NCBI RefSeq assembly: GCF_004152935.1 | Contig: NZ_SETE01000004.1 | Span: 372,001 to 436,000 of the forward strand | Length of the DNA: 64,000 nt | Origin: Brumimicrobium glaciale | Lineage (GTDB): Bacteria > Bacteroidota > Bacteroidia > Flavobacteriales_D > Crocinitomicaceae | Direction of reading: 5' to 3' | In this document: piece after piece, positions 15,157 through 23,937 of the stretch | Layout: every line of letters begins with the position of its first letter | Numbering within the stretch: position 1 is the stretch's first letter | Program-made: the position numbers and the translations under genes | The notes under the pieces: model-generated | The model's database searches: none | Seen by the model: the letters and a program-made list of their open reading frames with translations, nothing else | What the model was told of the DNA's origin: nothing

Positions 15157-17553
15157 TTATTCTTTAATAAATTTTTGCTTTGCTATTACTTCATTTTGAT
15201 TGTAAAGCGCCACATAATAAATCCCACTTGGATATTTCTTTGTTGAAACTATTAAATGGTTTCCATCCATCTCTTTCTCGTTCATTACTTTTCCGCTGTT
15301 GTCGAAAATCTTAATTTTATTTGCTTTTTCAGCTTGTTCCCATTCAATATGCAAATTATCTTTTGTTGGATTAGGATAGATTTTCATTTGCTCAGGAAGA
15401 TTTTCTCCAGATGTATTTAATGCGCTTTTACGAAAACCAAAAGCATACTCACCTTTTAATACTTCGGACAATTCCATTCTTCCAGAACCATCCGTCAAAC
15501 TTCCTTGGCTAAAAGGAACATAAAACTCATATTCCTGCCAAGCTGATTTTTGATCAGGTCTCCACAATAAAACCAAACTATCTTCATTGAAGGAAATTCC
15601 GTTGTGATCTTTCATTAATCCATTGTCCAAATTTCCAGCTGCAGTATTTCGACTATCGTAAAACAATCTTGCTTTTGCTTTAAAACTATTAGAAATAATT
15701 CCATCTACTTTCCAATATCGGTCAGGTGAAATCACATATTCAAATCCTAAATTTGAATTATTAAATCCATCCGGCGCCACTCGATAATGTTCAATTCTTA
15801 AAAATGAAGAATCATCTTCTTCTTGAACATTCAAGTAGAAATATGCATAATTCAATTGTTCAGTTGATGTTGTAGTAATTACCAAATCTTCTCCAGTCAC
15901 AGCGTTGAGTAACTTACTTTCCTTATTCAAATAAACCATAACTGGATCAAAAGGCACTAAAACATCAACATTTTGAGTCGCACCTGAAATGTTTTTGACA
16001 ACAGAAAAAGTATTCCAATTGGCATCCATAAAAGTGATTTGAACTGGAACATCTTCGAAATAATCTGGAGCTTCAAAAAGTTTTTGTTGAATAAATACTT
16101 TTACATCTAATTGGCTTCCTTGGGTATTCACAATAAATGAATCAACTTCGAACCCGTTAAACCCTGGATTAAAAATGTAATTATCAAAGAATTTATCAGC
16201 ATTATATCCTGTTGAACTGGTTAACTCATCTCTAAATTCTTCGGCATTGATACTTTTTAAAGCATAGTTTGTTTGAATTGCTTTTAGACCTGCAAAGAAG
16301 TCAGCATCGCCCATGTGGGATCTTAAATTATGCATTAAAGTTGCTCCTTTATTATAGGTATGCGTTCCATAAGTTGCATCATGCGGAACTCCAGAAATTG
16401 ACAAAAACCCTCCATCATCAAAATGCGCTTTTTGAATTACGTTTCGATGAACGCCTTTTAATTCATTAATATAGCTTTCATAATCGTAAACATGTTCTAA
16501 GAATATCGACTCACTATAAGATGCCAACCCTTCGTTAATCCACATGTCTTCTGCCGTTCGGCAAGTCACTAAATTTCCCCACCAATGATGAGAAAGTTCA
16601 TGCGCCATTAATGTTTCGTAAGACAAACTTCCATCAACTGCAAATTTCGGATACATCACACAAGTGGCATGTTCCATCGCTCCTCCATTAAAAGGAACTA
16701 ATGCAAATGCAATTTTATTCCAGACATAAGGCCCATAATTGGCTTCGTAAGCATCCATTGCGCCAAACAAATTAGCAAATGAATTCTTTAAATCCGTTGT
16801 ATCTTGTGGTGTTGCGATTAACATAACTGGTGTTTGAGCATTTGTCAAACTACTAGTGAATGTCTGAGCCACGTGCGTATATGGAGCCGCTCCAACACAT
16901 GCCAAATAAGTTGGGATTTCTTCATCTAAAACCCAACGGCGAATATTCTCATTGTTCGGCCCTACACTTTCACTTTGGATATATCCATTACTGTAAGCTG
17001 TAATTGTTGAAGGAGTTGTTATTTCAATATCATAAGTTGCGCGTTCTTCAAAATTATCAAAACATGGATGCCAAGTACGACCATAATTATGAGGTTCAGA
17101 TTGAAATGCAACACCCAGATTATAAGCGTAGTTTCCTGAGAAATAAAATCCACCAAATCCAGAAGGGTCTGTTTGCGGCGTTCCTCTATAAAAAACGGTT
17201 ACCTCACTTTGATCTCCTGTATTCAAAGGAATTAAGAAATCGATACGTAAAAGTGTATCGTTGTAAGTATAAGTCAAATGATTGTTAGCTGTTTTTACAG
17301 AATCGACAGTTAATTTCAGTAAATCCAAAGAAATACCATCAATCGCATTCATTTTACTTTCAAAACTCACTTTACAAGAAGCGGAAAGTGTTTGAGTTGA
17401 CATCTGTGTCAAGTCCATTTTAATTTGATAATCGAGGACATTAATTGTGTCGCTGCGCATATTATCAATCTCTCCATTGGTTTGACTATAACAAGAAATT
17501 GAAGTCGCCAAAAATAAAAACAGAGTATAAATTATTGTGTTGTATCTTCTCAT
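15157..17553 (-). CDS. Secreted M1 family metallopeptidase with T9SS sorting domain
   Basis: The 798-residue protein has a signal peptide (RYNTIIYTLFLFLATSISCYS), an M1 beta N-domain and a thermolysin-like catalytic domain. Zinc motif HELSH is near residues 316-320, with the third ligand Glu 18 residues later in NEGLASYSE. The substrate-binding motif near residue 289 reads GAMEH rather than the usual GAMEN. The last 80 residues are a type A sorting domain (KIYPNPTKDNL, IFDNSGKVM, GIYYVALYN). The protein is therefore exported by T9SS and likely acts as a surface aminopeptidase digesting peptides. It is upstream of and adjacent to ruvX. Confidence 0.92.
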   Translation of the reverse strand: MRRYNTIIYTLFLFLATSISCYSQTNGEIDNMRSDTINVLDYQIKMDLTQMSTQTLSASCKVSFESKMNAIDGISLDLLKLTVDSVKTANNHLTYTYNDTLLRIDFLIPLNTGDQSEVTVFYRGTPQTDPSGFGGFYFSGNYAYNLGVAFQSEPHNYGRTWHPCFDNFEERATYDIEITTPSTITAYSNGYIQSESVGPNNENIRRWVLDEEIPTYLACVGAAPYTHVAQTFTSSLTNAQTPVMLIATPQDTTDLKNSFANLFGAMDAYEANYGPYVWNKIAFALVPFNGGAMEHATCVMYPKFAVDGSLSYETLMAHELSHHWWGNLVTCRTAEDMWINEGLASYSESIFLEHVYDYESYINELKGVHRNVIQKAHFDDGGFLSISGVPHDATYGTHTYNKGATLMHNLRSHMGDADFFAGLKAIQTNYALKSINAEEFRDELTSSTGYNADKFFDNYIFNPGFNGFEVDSFIVNTQGSQLDVKVFIQQKLFEAPDYFEDVPVQITFMDANWNTFSVVKNISGATQNVDVLVPFDPVMVYLNKESKLLNAVTGEDLVITTTSTEQLNYAYFYLNVQEEDDSSFLRIEHYRVAPDGFNNSNLGFEYVISPDRYWKVDGIISNSFKAKARLFYDSRNTAAGNLDNGLMKDHNGISFNEDSLVLLWRPDQKSAWQEYEFYVPFSQGSLTDGSGRMELSEVLKGEYAFGFRKSALNTSGENLPEQMKIYPNPTKDNLHIEWEQAEKANKIKIFDNSGKVMNEKEMDGNHLIVSTKKYPSGIYYVALYNQNEVIAKQKFIKE

Positions 17554-17713
17554 TTTGAATGTATAAAAGTGCGAAAAATCTGAATGCTTGACGAATTTAG
17601 TGTTAAATCAAAGAAAAACGAAAGTTATACTTAATAAAATACCAAGCGTATATGCCTATACACTTTTAAGAAGTATTAATACGACATTTAAAACTATAAT
17701 CGATAGAAGTCAT

Positions 17714-17721
17714 TAATTTTG
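17714..17721 (+). promoter_or_regulatory. Promoter -7 box TAATTTTG abutting a start codon
   Basis: TAATTTTG-TTTCC-ATG: the box matches TAnnTTTG and ends 5 bases before the start of the 195-residue protein. No -33 TTG is evident. Confidence 0.55.
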
Positions 17722-17726
17722 TTTCC

Positions 17727-18314
17727 ATGACCAAGGAACAAGCGCATTTATTTTTCCCAAACCCTAAAGAAGAGGATTTGGAGGATTTATGGGAACAACG
17801 ATTATTCGAACAGAAGCAATTCTTTCTAACGCGTCCACCACTGAGATTAGTTTGGATGTCGAGATTAAAGAAATTAGAAAAGCAGTTTGAAGCTTATTTG
17901 GTTTTAATAGATCAAGAAAATCCGAAGGAAAATATTCAGAATCATTTAGAAAGTGAAATTATTTTCTCAGATGAATTTGTAGCCGCATTTCATCAATTTC
18001 ATAAGCAGAGAAATGTTTATAAATCTAAACTTCTGCAAGCACAAACTTATGATGCGCTTGTTAATGTCATTGACGAATGGTTGGCGACCGAGTTTCTTTA
18101 CGCGGAATTTTGGAAAGTTGAAGAAAGTGAGCACAACGAAATTGAGGTGATTCGCAGTAAGGAGCCAGATCCTATGGACTTATTAAAAGACTTGAAAGAA
18201 ACAGAAAAGTTAATTGATTCAAAAAGAATTAAGGACCTTAAAGAGAACTACAATATTCTCTCTGAAAACGTAAAGAAAGAAGTAAAAAGATTAACTTTGT
18301 TGACGAAAGTATAG
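17727..18314 (+). CDS. Hypothetical protein, helical, charged
   Basis: The 195-residue protein has no signal peptide or membrane segment. It is predicted mostly helical and is rich in E, K, L and Q. The N-terminus reads MTKEQAHLFFPNPKEEDLED and the C-terminal half looks coiled-coil (LKDLKETEKLIDSKRIKDL). I do not recognise the family. It starts a cluster with a DUF493 protein (3 bp on) and a membrane-anchored CTD-like protein (1-bp overlap), so the three are almost certainly cotranscribed. Confidence 0.75.
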   Translation: MTKEQAHLFFPNPKEEDLEDLWEQRLFEQKQFFLTRPPLRLVWMSRLKKLEKQFEAYLVLIDQENPKENIQNHLESEIIFSDEFVAAFHQFHKQRNVYKSKLLQAQTYDALVNVIDEWLATEFLYAEFWKVEESEHNEIEVIRSKEPDPMDLLKDLKETEKLIDSKRIKDLKENYNILSENVKKEVKRLTLLTKV

Positions 18315-18316
18315 AT

Positions 18317-18583
18317 ATGGAAGGACAATTTGACAAATTAAAAATACAGCTAGAACAACAAGAGTGGCCGAGTTTATACCTATTTAAATTCATCTCTCCT
18401 AGCGACAATCACAAAATTGCATTAATCACAAATATGTTTGATGAAGTTTCGGATATCACAATTCGTCCTTCAAGCAAAGGAAAATATACAAGTATTAGTG
18501 TAAAAGAAATCATGATGAGTGCAGATAAAGTGATTGAATTTTATGAAGAAGCTGCTAAAATTGACGGTGTAATTATATTATAA
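18317..18583 (+). CDS. DUF493 (YbeD-like) protein
   Basis: The 88-residue protein matches the DUF493/YbeD pattern as found in Bacteroidota: EWPSLYLFKFISPSDNHK early, KGKYTSISVKEIMMSADKVI in the middle, and EEAAKIDGVIIL at the end. The family has an ACT-like ferredoxin fold; its role is unclear and is thought to be regulatory. It is the second gene of the cluster, 3 bp after the upstream stop and sharing one base with the next gene. Confidence 0.85.
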   Translation: MEGQFDKLKIQLEQQEWPSLYLFKFISPSDNHKIALITNMFDEVSDITIRPSSKGKYTSISVKEIMMSADKVIEFYEEAAKIDGVIIL

Positions 18584-18978
18584 TGGTACTACTAGTAATT
18601 GATATTAAACAAGCCATAGCTAATATTGCATGGATTACATTGTTCATTTCACTTTTCTTAATTGCCTACCGCATTCTTGTGAGAAGAATGAAAAGTGGTC
18701 AAATTGAGAAAAAACTGTATTTAACTTTACATCCAATTGAAAAAGATCCTGCGCTTGGTGTAGTTCCAATTTTTATGGAAATGAATACACCAATGAACGT
18801 TGAAGTAAGTGTTTTCTCGACTGATGATTCTATTCATAAAGTAATTGAACACAAGACTTATAAAAAAGGAGGAAACATTATTCAATTTGATACCCGTAAC
18901 TTTGAGAATGGTTTTTACTTCTATCAAGCGAAGACAGAAAATCAAAAGACAAGAAAACTTATTGAAATAAGGAATTAA
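18583..18978 (+). CDS. Membrane-anchored protein with a T9SS-CTD-like C-terminal domain
   Basis: The 131-residue protein has one N-terminal membrane helix (AWITLFISLFLIAYRILV) and no cleavable signal. The remaining 90 residues align well with type A sorting domains. Its ending NFENGFYFYQAKTENQKTRK parallels NFNKGVYLIRISNETRESTH of the T9SS cargo at 2373-4820. It also has the preceding LHP and VEVSVFSTDD strands. By the positive-inside rule (RRMK after the helix), this domain may face the cytoplasm, which would be odd for a T9SS signal. It is the last gene of the three-gene cluster. The similarity was judged by eye and needs profile testing. Confidence 0.65.
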   Translation: MVLLVIDIKQAIANIAWITLFISLFLIAYRILVRRMKSGQIEKKLYLTLHPIEKDPALGVVPIFMEMNTPMNVEVSVFSTDDSIHKVIEHKTYKKGGNIIQFDTRNFENGFYFYQAKTENQKTRKLIEIRN

Positions 18979-19035
18979 TGCTTTAGATTTATAATGTAAT
19001 CCTAAAGAATCCTTTATCCTTTAAAAACATAAATT

Positions 19036-19674
19036 ATGAACAAACTAATCGTTTTAGCACTTCTACTTAGCTTATTCTTCAACGCTCAATCTCAAGTAGA
19101 TTTTGCACCGAAATCTTCTTTTAAAGTTGAAATTGGTCTTCCTAATAATGTGAGTAATGTCGCTTTTCGTGAATTATTGCAAGGATTAGTAGTCGTTACG
19201 CCATCTTTTCAACATACCTTTGAAAATACTCTTTCCATAGGTGCAGGAATTCGATATGGTTTCTTCAATGTCAATGAATTTAAAAATAATGTTGACTTAA
19301 CAGGTGCAATTCACATTGCTGGAGCATTTGTAAAAGTTGGACAGGAAAAATTTTATGGAAATTTCGGAGTTGATTACGGAGTGAGAATTGGATACGCAGC
19401 TAACTTTTTTGCTACAAACTATAATGATTCATTAAGAGGTAAACCTTTTATAAATGATGCAGTATTCGTAGAACCAACACTTGGATTATCCTTAATGGCA
19501 ACTGAAAAAACTTCTTTCAGATTGGCTTTAGGTTATGCACTTCATGGATTTAAAACATCTCCATACCACATGGGTGTTGATACATTTAGTGGAATAAACA
19601 ACTCTAAATTGGACAAAAACACAAGCTATTTCACAATTGGATTTGGTTATTCATATTACTTCGGTAAAATGTAG
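19036..19674 (+). CDS. Putative outer-membrane beta-barrel protein
   Basis: The 212-residue protein has a signal peptide (MNKLIVLALLLSLFFNAQSQ). It continues with alternating aromatic strands, such as SIGAGIRYGFFNV, FYGNFGVDYGVRIGYAANFF, FRLALGYALHGF, and a final FGYSYYFGKM. This fits a small outer-membrane barrel of about eight strands, often annotated as a porin-like or hypothetical protein. No ligand motif is seen. The gene is separate from the cluster upstream (57 bp away). Confidence 0.7.
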   Translation: MNKLIVLALLLSLFFNAQSQVDFAPKSSFKVEIGLPNNVSNVAFRELLQGLVVVTPSFQHTFENTLSIGAGIRYGFFNVNEFKNNVDLTGAIHIAGAFVKVGQEKFYGNFGVDYGVRIGYAANFFATNYNDSLRGKPFINDAVFVEPTLGLSLMATEKTSFRLALGYALHGFKTSPYHMGVDTFSGINNSKLDKNTSYFTIGFGYSYYFGKM

Positions 19675-19750
19675 GAATAGATTTAATTCAGCTGATTATT
19701 GATAAACTCTAAAAGATAATTCTTGTTTTGAGTCAGTTCATTAGATGAAT

Positions 19751-20674
19751 CTAATTTTTCTTATCCTCTATTCTTTTCACCCAGTTTTCTTCACGTTTTA
19801 AGAAGCGATTGAATTTATTGGGTAACTCTATTTCAAACGAGAGTTCTTCATTTGTTTTAGGATGCTTAAAAGAAATTCCAACTGCTGCTAAAAACATTCC
19901 TTTGTACTTCAGCGTAAATCCTTTTTTACCATATTGCTTGTCTCCAACAATTGGGAATCCTAATCTTGACAAATGAATTCTCAATTGATGCTTTCGCCCT
20001 GTTACTGGTGAAAGTTTGATCAACGAGATCCATTCATTTTTAACGGATGGAAAGACAGCCATAGACTCAAAATAAGTCACTGCGCTTTTCCCGTCAATTG
20101 AACTATTTAATGTTCCGCGCCCCTCTAGCCTTCCTTGAACAATTGCTTGATAAGACTTTTTCATCTCCCGATTTTCAAACATTCTGCCCAATTCAACGCG
20201 TGTACTGTGCGTTTTTGCAACCACAACAATTCCATGAGTTGGTGCATCTATCCTATGAGCGGGCAAAGGAATGGGAAGATAATCTTTAGCTGAACTTTTA
20301 CTTACGTGATCGGGTAAAGCATTCTGAAGGGTTTTAAAAGTATTTCCAGAAACAGGAATTCCTGCAGGCTTTTCCACAATTGCCAATTCTTCATCTTCAT
20401 AAATGACATTTAACTCAATCTCAAAATATTTATGATCAACGATTTTGTTTTCAAAAAGGATAATTAAATCTCCTTGATGAACATAATCACCAGATTTCGC
20501 TAGTTGATTATTTAAATAAATTTGATCCCTTGACAATGCCTTTTTAACTCCTTTTCTGGAAGAAATAGTGACCAGTTTCCCGACCAGATAATCATAAATC
20601 CTTGTTGAATCTTCACAAACCTCCACTGTAAGCTTTTCGATTTCAGTTTTTTGTAAAGGAAGAGAATCAGACAT
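19751..20674 (-). CDS. RluA-family RNA pseudouridine synthase
   Basis: The 307-residue protein has an N-terminal S4 RNA-binding domain (residues about 30-90) and a pseudouridine synthase domain. The catalytic Asp sits in HRIDAPTHGIVV, where most RluA proteins read HRLDxxTSG. GRKHQLRIHLSRLGFPIVGD is the family C-terminal motif. It isomerises uridine in rRNA or tRNA. The target site cannot be assigned; RluD or RluC is possible. The gene is leftward and monocistronic. Confidence 0.88.
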   Translation of the reverse strand: MSDSLPLQKTEIEKLTVEVCEDSTRIYDYLVGKLVTISSRKGVKKALSRDQIYLNNQLAKSGDYVHQGDLIILFENKIVDHKYFEIELNVIYEDEELAIVEKPAGIPVSGNTFKTLQNALPDHVSKSSAKDYLPIPLPAHRIDAPTHGIVVVAKTHSTRVELGRMFENREMKKSYQAIVQGRLEGRGTLNSSIDGKSAVTYFESMAVFPSVKNEWISLIKLSPVTGRKHQLRIHLSRLGFPIVGDKQYGKKGFTLKYKGMFLAAVGISFKHPKTNEELSFEIELPNKFNRFLKREENWVKRIEDKKN

Positions 20675-20720
20675 ATTTTAGAATAAATTGTAAAGATTAG
20701 ATTTATTAGTGCTTGATCGA

Positions 20721-22052
20721 CTAATCAAAAAACACTTTGATTTCTTGTGCTTTCACACGTGAACGAACCCATGTATCAACACGTTTTTTGTCTTCTTTTT
20801 TTATGCCTAAAGAATCCAGAGTAAAAAGCACTATGGCTGTTTCATAAGGAGTATCTAATGAATCTTTAAACTTATAAGAACTGGCATAAGTACAAGTTTT
20901 AAGCTGCGGATAAATTGTTCTTATTTCATTTAACAAAACACGTCCCATATACTGGTTTTTCTGAATACTGTCTAGTTTAGAATCACGCAATTTCACTTCA
21001 TTTAAAAGATGAGATAATTCTTCTCGTAATTTTAAAGTTTCATCATTATTGTTATTATTATCCGAAAAGTTTGAAAACGTAAGTCCTTGTTGGATAATGA
21101 TATTTGCATCTTTTATTTCAAAATCATGAACTTTATCCTTAATCACTTCTTTTTGTGATTCATTTAATTCGGTCCCTCCATAAACTAAAGTGATTTCTCT
21201 TTTGTTTTGATTAACATCACTTTTCAAAAGATAATTCCCTTCAAAAAGGCTCACATTCGCTATATAGTTACTTGCTTTTTCAGAAAATTTTTCGTTTTGA
21301 ACCAATCCATAACCAAAGTAAACACTAGGTAAAATAACTACAAAACTCACTATAGTTATCCATCTGTTGACTTTCTTCTTTTGCTTGTCATCAACAATTG
21401 TTCGGATAGGTAATTTTAATAACTGCGTAACAATTACCGATGCAATCGCAATAAACACGGTGTTAATTGTAAACAAATACATTGCTCCAAGAAAGAATTC
21501 TAATTGGCCTGTTGCTAAACCATAACCTGCTGTACATAAAGGAGGCATGAGGGCAGTTGCTATCGCTACTCCAGGAATTACATTTCCTTTATTTTTACTA
21601 GTTATAGCAATGATTCCTGCTACACCTCCAAAAAATGCAATAATAACATCATAAATTGTCGGACTCGTTCTGGCAAGTAATTCAGAATGTGCAGTTGAAA
21701 GCGGACTTAAAGAAAAATACAGAAAAGAAGCGATTAAACTGGCTCCTACAGCAAATGCGAAGTTTTTTATTGCCTTTCTAAATAAATCAAAATCATAAGT
21801 CGCAATACTGTAACCCATGACATTTATAGGCCCCATCAAGGGAGAAATAAGCATGGCTCCAATAATTACAGCAGTTGAATTTACGTTCAATCCAACAGAA
21901 GCCACAACTATAGCGAATACTAAAATCCATAAATTTGTACCTTTAAACCTTAATCCTTTGAGAATTTCTGCGTGGATAAAGTCATGCGATTCAACTTCAG
22001 AGTCTAAACTAAAGTACTCGGTGATTTTTCTAAAAGCTTGCGCTGGCGTCAT
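20721..22052 (-). CDS. DUF389 family membrane protein
   Basis: The 443-residue protein has several membrane segments in residues about 35-245. They carry the DUF389 signature: AVIIGAMLISPLMGPINVMGYSI near residue 65 and PGVAIATALMPPLCTAGYGLATG near residue 160. The C-terminal half (about 250-443) is soluble and includes a coiled-coil stretch (LKLREELSHLLNEVKLRDSKL). The family has no firm function. It is leftward with a promoter box at 22072. Confidence 0.88.
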   Translation of the reverse strand: MTPAQAFRKITEYFSLDSEVESHDFIHAEILKGLRFKGTNLWILVFAIVVASVGLNVNSTAVIIGAMLISPLMGPINVMGYSIATYDFDLFRKAIKNFAFAVGASLIASFLYFSLSPLSTAHSELLARTSPTIYDVIIAFFGGVAGIIAITSKNKGNVIPGVAIATALMPPLCTAGYGLATGQLEFFLGAMYLFTINTVFIAIASVIVTQLLKLPIRTIVDDKQKKKVNRWITIVSFVVILPSVYFGYGLVQNEKFSEKASNYIANVSLFEGNYLLKSDVNQNKREITLVYGGTELNESQKEVIKDKVHDFEIKDANIIIQQGLTFSNFSDNNNNNDETLKLREELSHLLNEVKLRDSKLDSIQKNQYMGRVLLNEIRTIYPQLKTCTYASSYKFKDSLDTPYETAIVLFTLDSLGIKKEDKKRVDTWVRSRVKAQEIKVFFD

Positions 22053-22071
22053 CTTAATAGTTAATTTGTGT

Positions 22072-22079
22072 CAAATATA
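22072..22079 (-). promoter_or_regulatory. Promoter -7 box TATATTTG
   Basis: TATATTTG on the minus strand matches TAnnTTTG and lies 19 bases before the DUF389 gene start. Confidence 0.5.
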
Positions 22080-22313
22080 GTATAATGAAAATAAGTTTGA
22101 AGAAAATGTTAAAAATAATGATGGTTAAATACACAATCTCATATTGGAGGGTTCAAAAACCTTAGAAAATAAGTATTTCAAGAACCTAAAAAAGAGACAT
22201 ATCAATCGTATTAGCCACTATGACTTTAACTGAAAATGGCGAATAAGTTTTCCATAATTTCAATAACTTTTCAACAAAATACCAGTTTCATTTTTATTGA
22301 AGAAGATAAGCGT

Positions 22314-22321
22314 TACCTTTG
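22314..22321 (+). promoter_or_regulatory. Promoter -7 box TACCTTTG; decides the downstream start
   Basis: TACCTTTG matches TAnnTTTG. A possible TTG start for the flavin reductase lies inside the box, so the real start must be the ATG at 22349. Confidence 0.6.
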
Positions 22322-22348
22322 TCGACTTGCAAAAATAAAGAGACTGAT

Positions 22349-23245
22349 ATGTTAACATTAGAGCCAAAAGAGCTACCCATTCCAGAATTACATCGCTATT
22401 TATTAGGCGCTATTGGACCGCGTCCGATTGCATTTGCATCAACAATTGATGAAAATGGAACTCCTAATTTAGCTCCTTTTAGTTTCTTTAATATTTTTAG
22501 TGCGAATCCACCAATTTTAATTTTTTCACCGGCAAATAGTGGACGTACTGGAAAGACAAAAGACACTTACGATAATGTAAAAAAGGTTGCGGAATGCGTT
22601 ATCAATGTCGTGAATTACGACATGGTAGAGCAAATGAGTTTGTGTTCTTCTCCTTATGAAATAGACGTCAACGAGTTTGTGAAAAGCGGATTAACTCCAA
22701 TCCCATCAGAGAAAGTAAAACCATTTCGTGTAAAGGAATCTCCTGTACAATTGGAATGCAAAGTCATTGAAGTAAAAGAATTAGGAACTGGCGGAGGCGC
22801 TGGAAATCTAGTGATTTGTGAAGTGGTAAAAATCCACATCAATGAAGAAATTTTGGATGATAATCGCATGATTGATCAACACAAAATTGATTTAGTTTCG
22901 CGAATGGGAGGAAATTGGTATTGTCGCGCCAACGAAGCATCGATGTTTGAGGTAGAAAAACCTGTTACAGCAATCGGAATTGGATACGATAAAATTCCGG
23001 AAGACATTAGAGCAAGTTCAATCTTAACTGGAAACGATTTCGGGAAATTAGGGAGTTCAGAAGCACTTCCAAATGAAACTGATGTTAACGAACACAAGTT
23101 AATTGAATTATCAGAACTTTTTGTAACTTTAGAAGATGAACCAGCCAAATTAGAGCTTGAACTTCATAAATTAGCCAAGAATCACTTGGAGAAGAATGAA
23201 ATTGAAGCCGCTTGGATGACACTATTAGCATTTAATAACCAATAA
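22349..23245 (+). CDS. Flavin reductase family protein (DIM6/NTAB-type)
   Basis: The 298-residue protein has a FMN-binding split-barrel domain: AIGPRPIAFASTIDENGTPNLA near the start, FSFFNIFSANPPILIFSP, and RTGKTKDTYDNVKKVAECVI. The C-terminal extension (residues about 200-298) is helical. Members reduce or bind FMN for partner oxygenases; the partner is unknown. The start at 22349 is preferred over an upstream TTG because the promoter box overlaps that codon. A DUF3127 gene follows after 17 bp, so the two are likely cotranscribed. Confidence 0.88.
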   Translation: MLTLEPKELPIPELHRYLLGAIGPRPIAFASTIDENGTPNLAPFSFFNIFSANPPILIFSPANSGRTGKTKDTYDNVKKVAECVINVVNYDMVEQMSLCSSPYEIDVNEFVKSGLTPIPSEKVKPFRVKESPVQLECKVIEVKELGTGGGAGNLVICEVVKIHINEEILDDNRMIDQHKIDLVSRMGGNWYCRANEASMFEVEKPVTAIGIGYDKIPEDIRASSILTGNDFGKLGSSEALPNETDVNEHKLIELSELFVTLEDEPAKLELELHKLAKNHLEKNEIEAAWMTLLAFNNQ

Positions 23246-23262
23246 TATAAAACAACAACATT

Positions 23263-23637
23263 ATGTTTAGCATTTCGGGAATAGTAAAAGTGAAAAAAGA
23301 CACTGAACAAATCACTGAGAAATTTAAGAAAAGAGAATTTGTAATTACAGATGGTTCTGGAAATTACCCTCAAGATATCTTATTTCAATTGACACAAGAA
23401 CGTACAGATTTAATGGACAACATCAACGTTAATGACGCGGTGAATGTTACATTTAACTTAAGAGGTCGTGAGTGGACAAACCCTCAAGGTGAAGTAAAAT
23501 ACTTCAATTCTTTAGACGTTTGGAGATTAGAAAAAAGTCAAGGTGGTGGAGCTCCTACTCCAGCGGATATCGCTCCAGCAAGTGCTGATAGTGCGCAGAC
23601 TTTAGTAGACGAAGGAGACGACGATCTACCTTTTTGA
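23263..23637 (+). CDS. DUF3127 domain protein
   Basis: The 124-residue protein opens MFSISGIVKVKKDTEQITEKF, and continues KREFVITDGSGNYPQDILFQ and FNLRGREWTNPQGEVKYFNSL, all typical DUF3127. The fold is an OB-like barrel related to single-stranded DNA-binding proteins. The tail is acidic and ends DDDLPF, which strongly resembles the C-terminal tip of SSB that recruits partner proteins. Its function is unknown, but nucleic-acid binding is plausible. Confidence 0.88.
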   Translation: MFSISGIVKVKKDTEQITEKFKKREFVITDGSGNYPQDILFQLTQERTDLMDNINVNDAVNVTFNLRGREWTNPQGEVKYFNSLDVWRLEKSQGGGAPTPADIAPASADSAQTLVDEGDDDLPF

Positions 23638-23822
23638 TTATAAAACCCAATAGCGTCGTTGCAGTAATTTTTGAAAGCAGTCATTGACAAACGTCAACTC
23701 CTTGGATTTCAAAAAATACTGCGTCTAACTCTTGAATTTTCTAATTCAAAAATTGAGATTTAAAATTTAGAAATGGAAAAACGTTTTTACGGGAACATTT
23801 GTTTTTAAAATGTATAGATATT

Positions 23823-23860
23823 AAAAATCCCTTCGTGATTATTCATGAAGGGATTTTTTT
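23823..23860 (+). terminator. Intrinsic terminator
   Basis: AAAAATCCCTTC pairs with GAAGGGATTTTT around a 12-nt loop, followed by a T-run. It lies about 190 bp after the DUF3127 gene stop. Confidence 0.82.
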
Positions 23861-23937
23861 ATTTTTGCTTGCCCTTCGCTCAATAGAGTTTGTTAGTTGA
23901 TTGAATTGAGATCCATAGCTAAATCTTCATTTCCTAT

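Noticed and set aside
22319-22348. TTG start giving a longer flavin reductase
   Set aside because: The codon lies inside a TAnnTTTG promoter box, and the added residues are not family-like.
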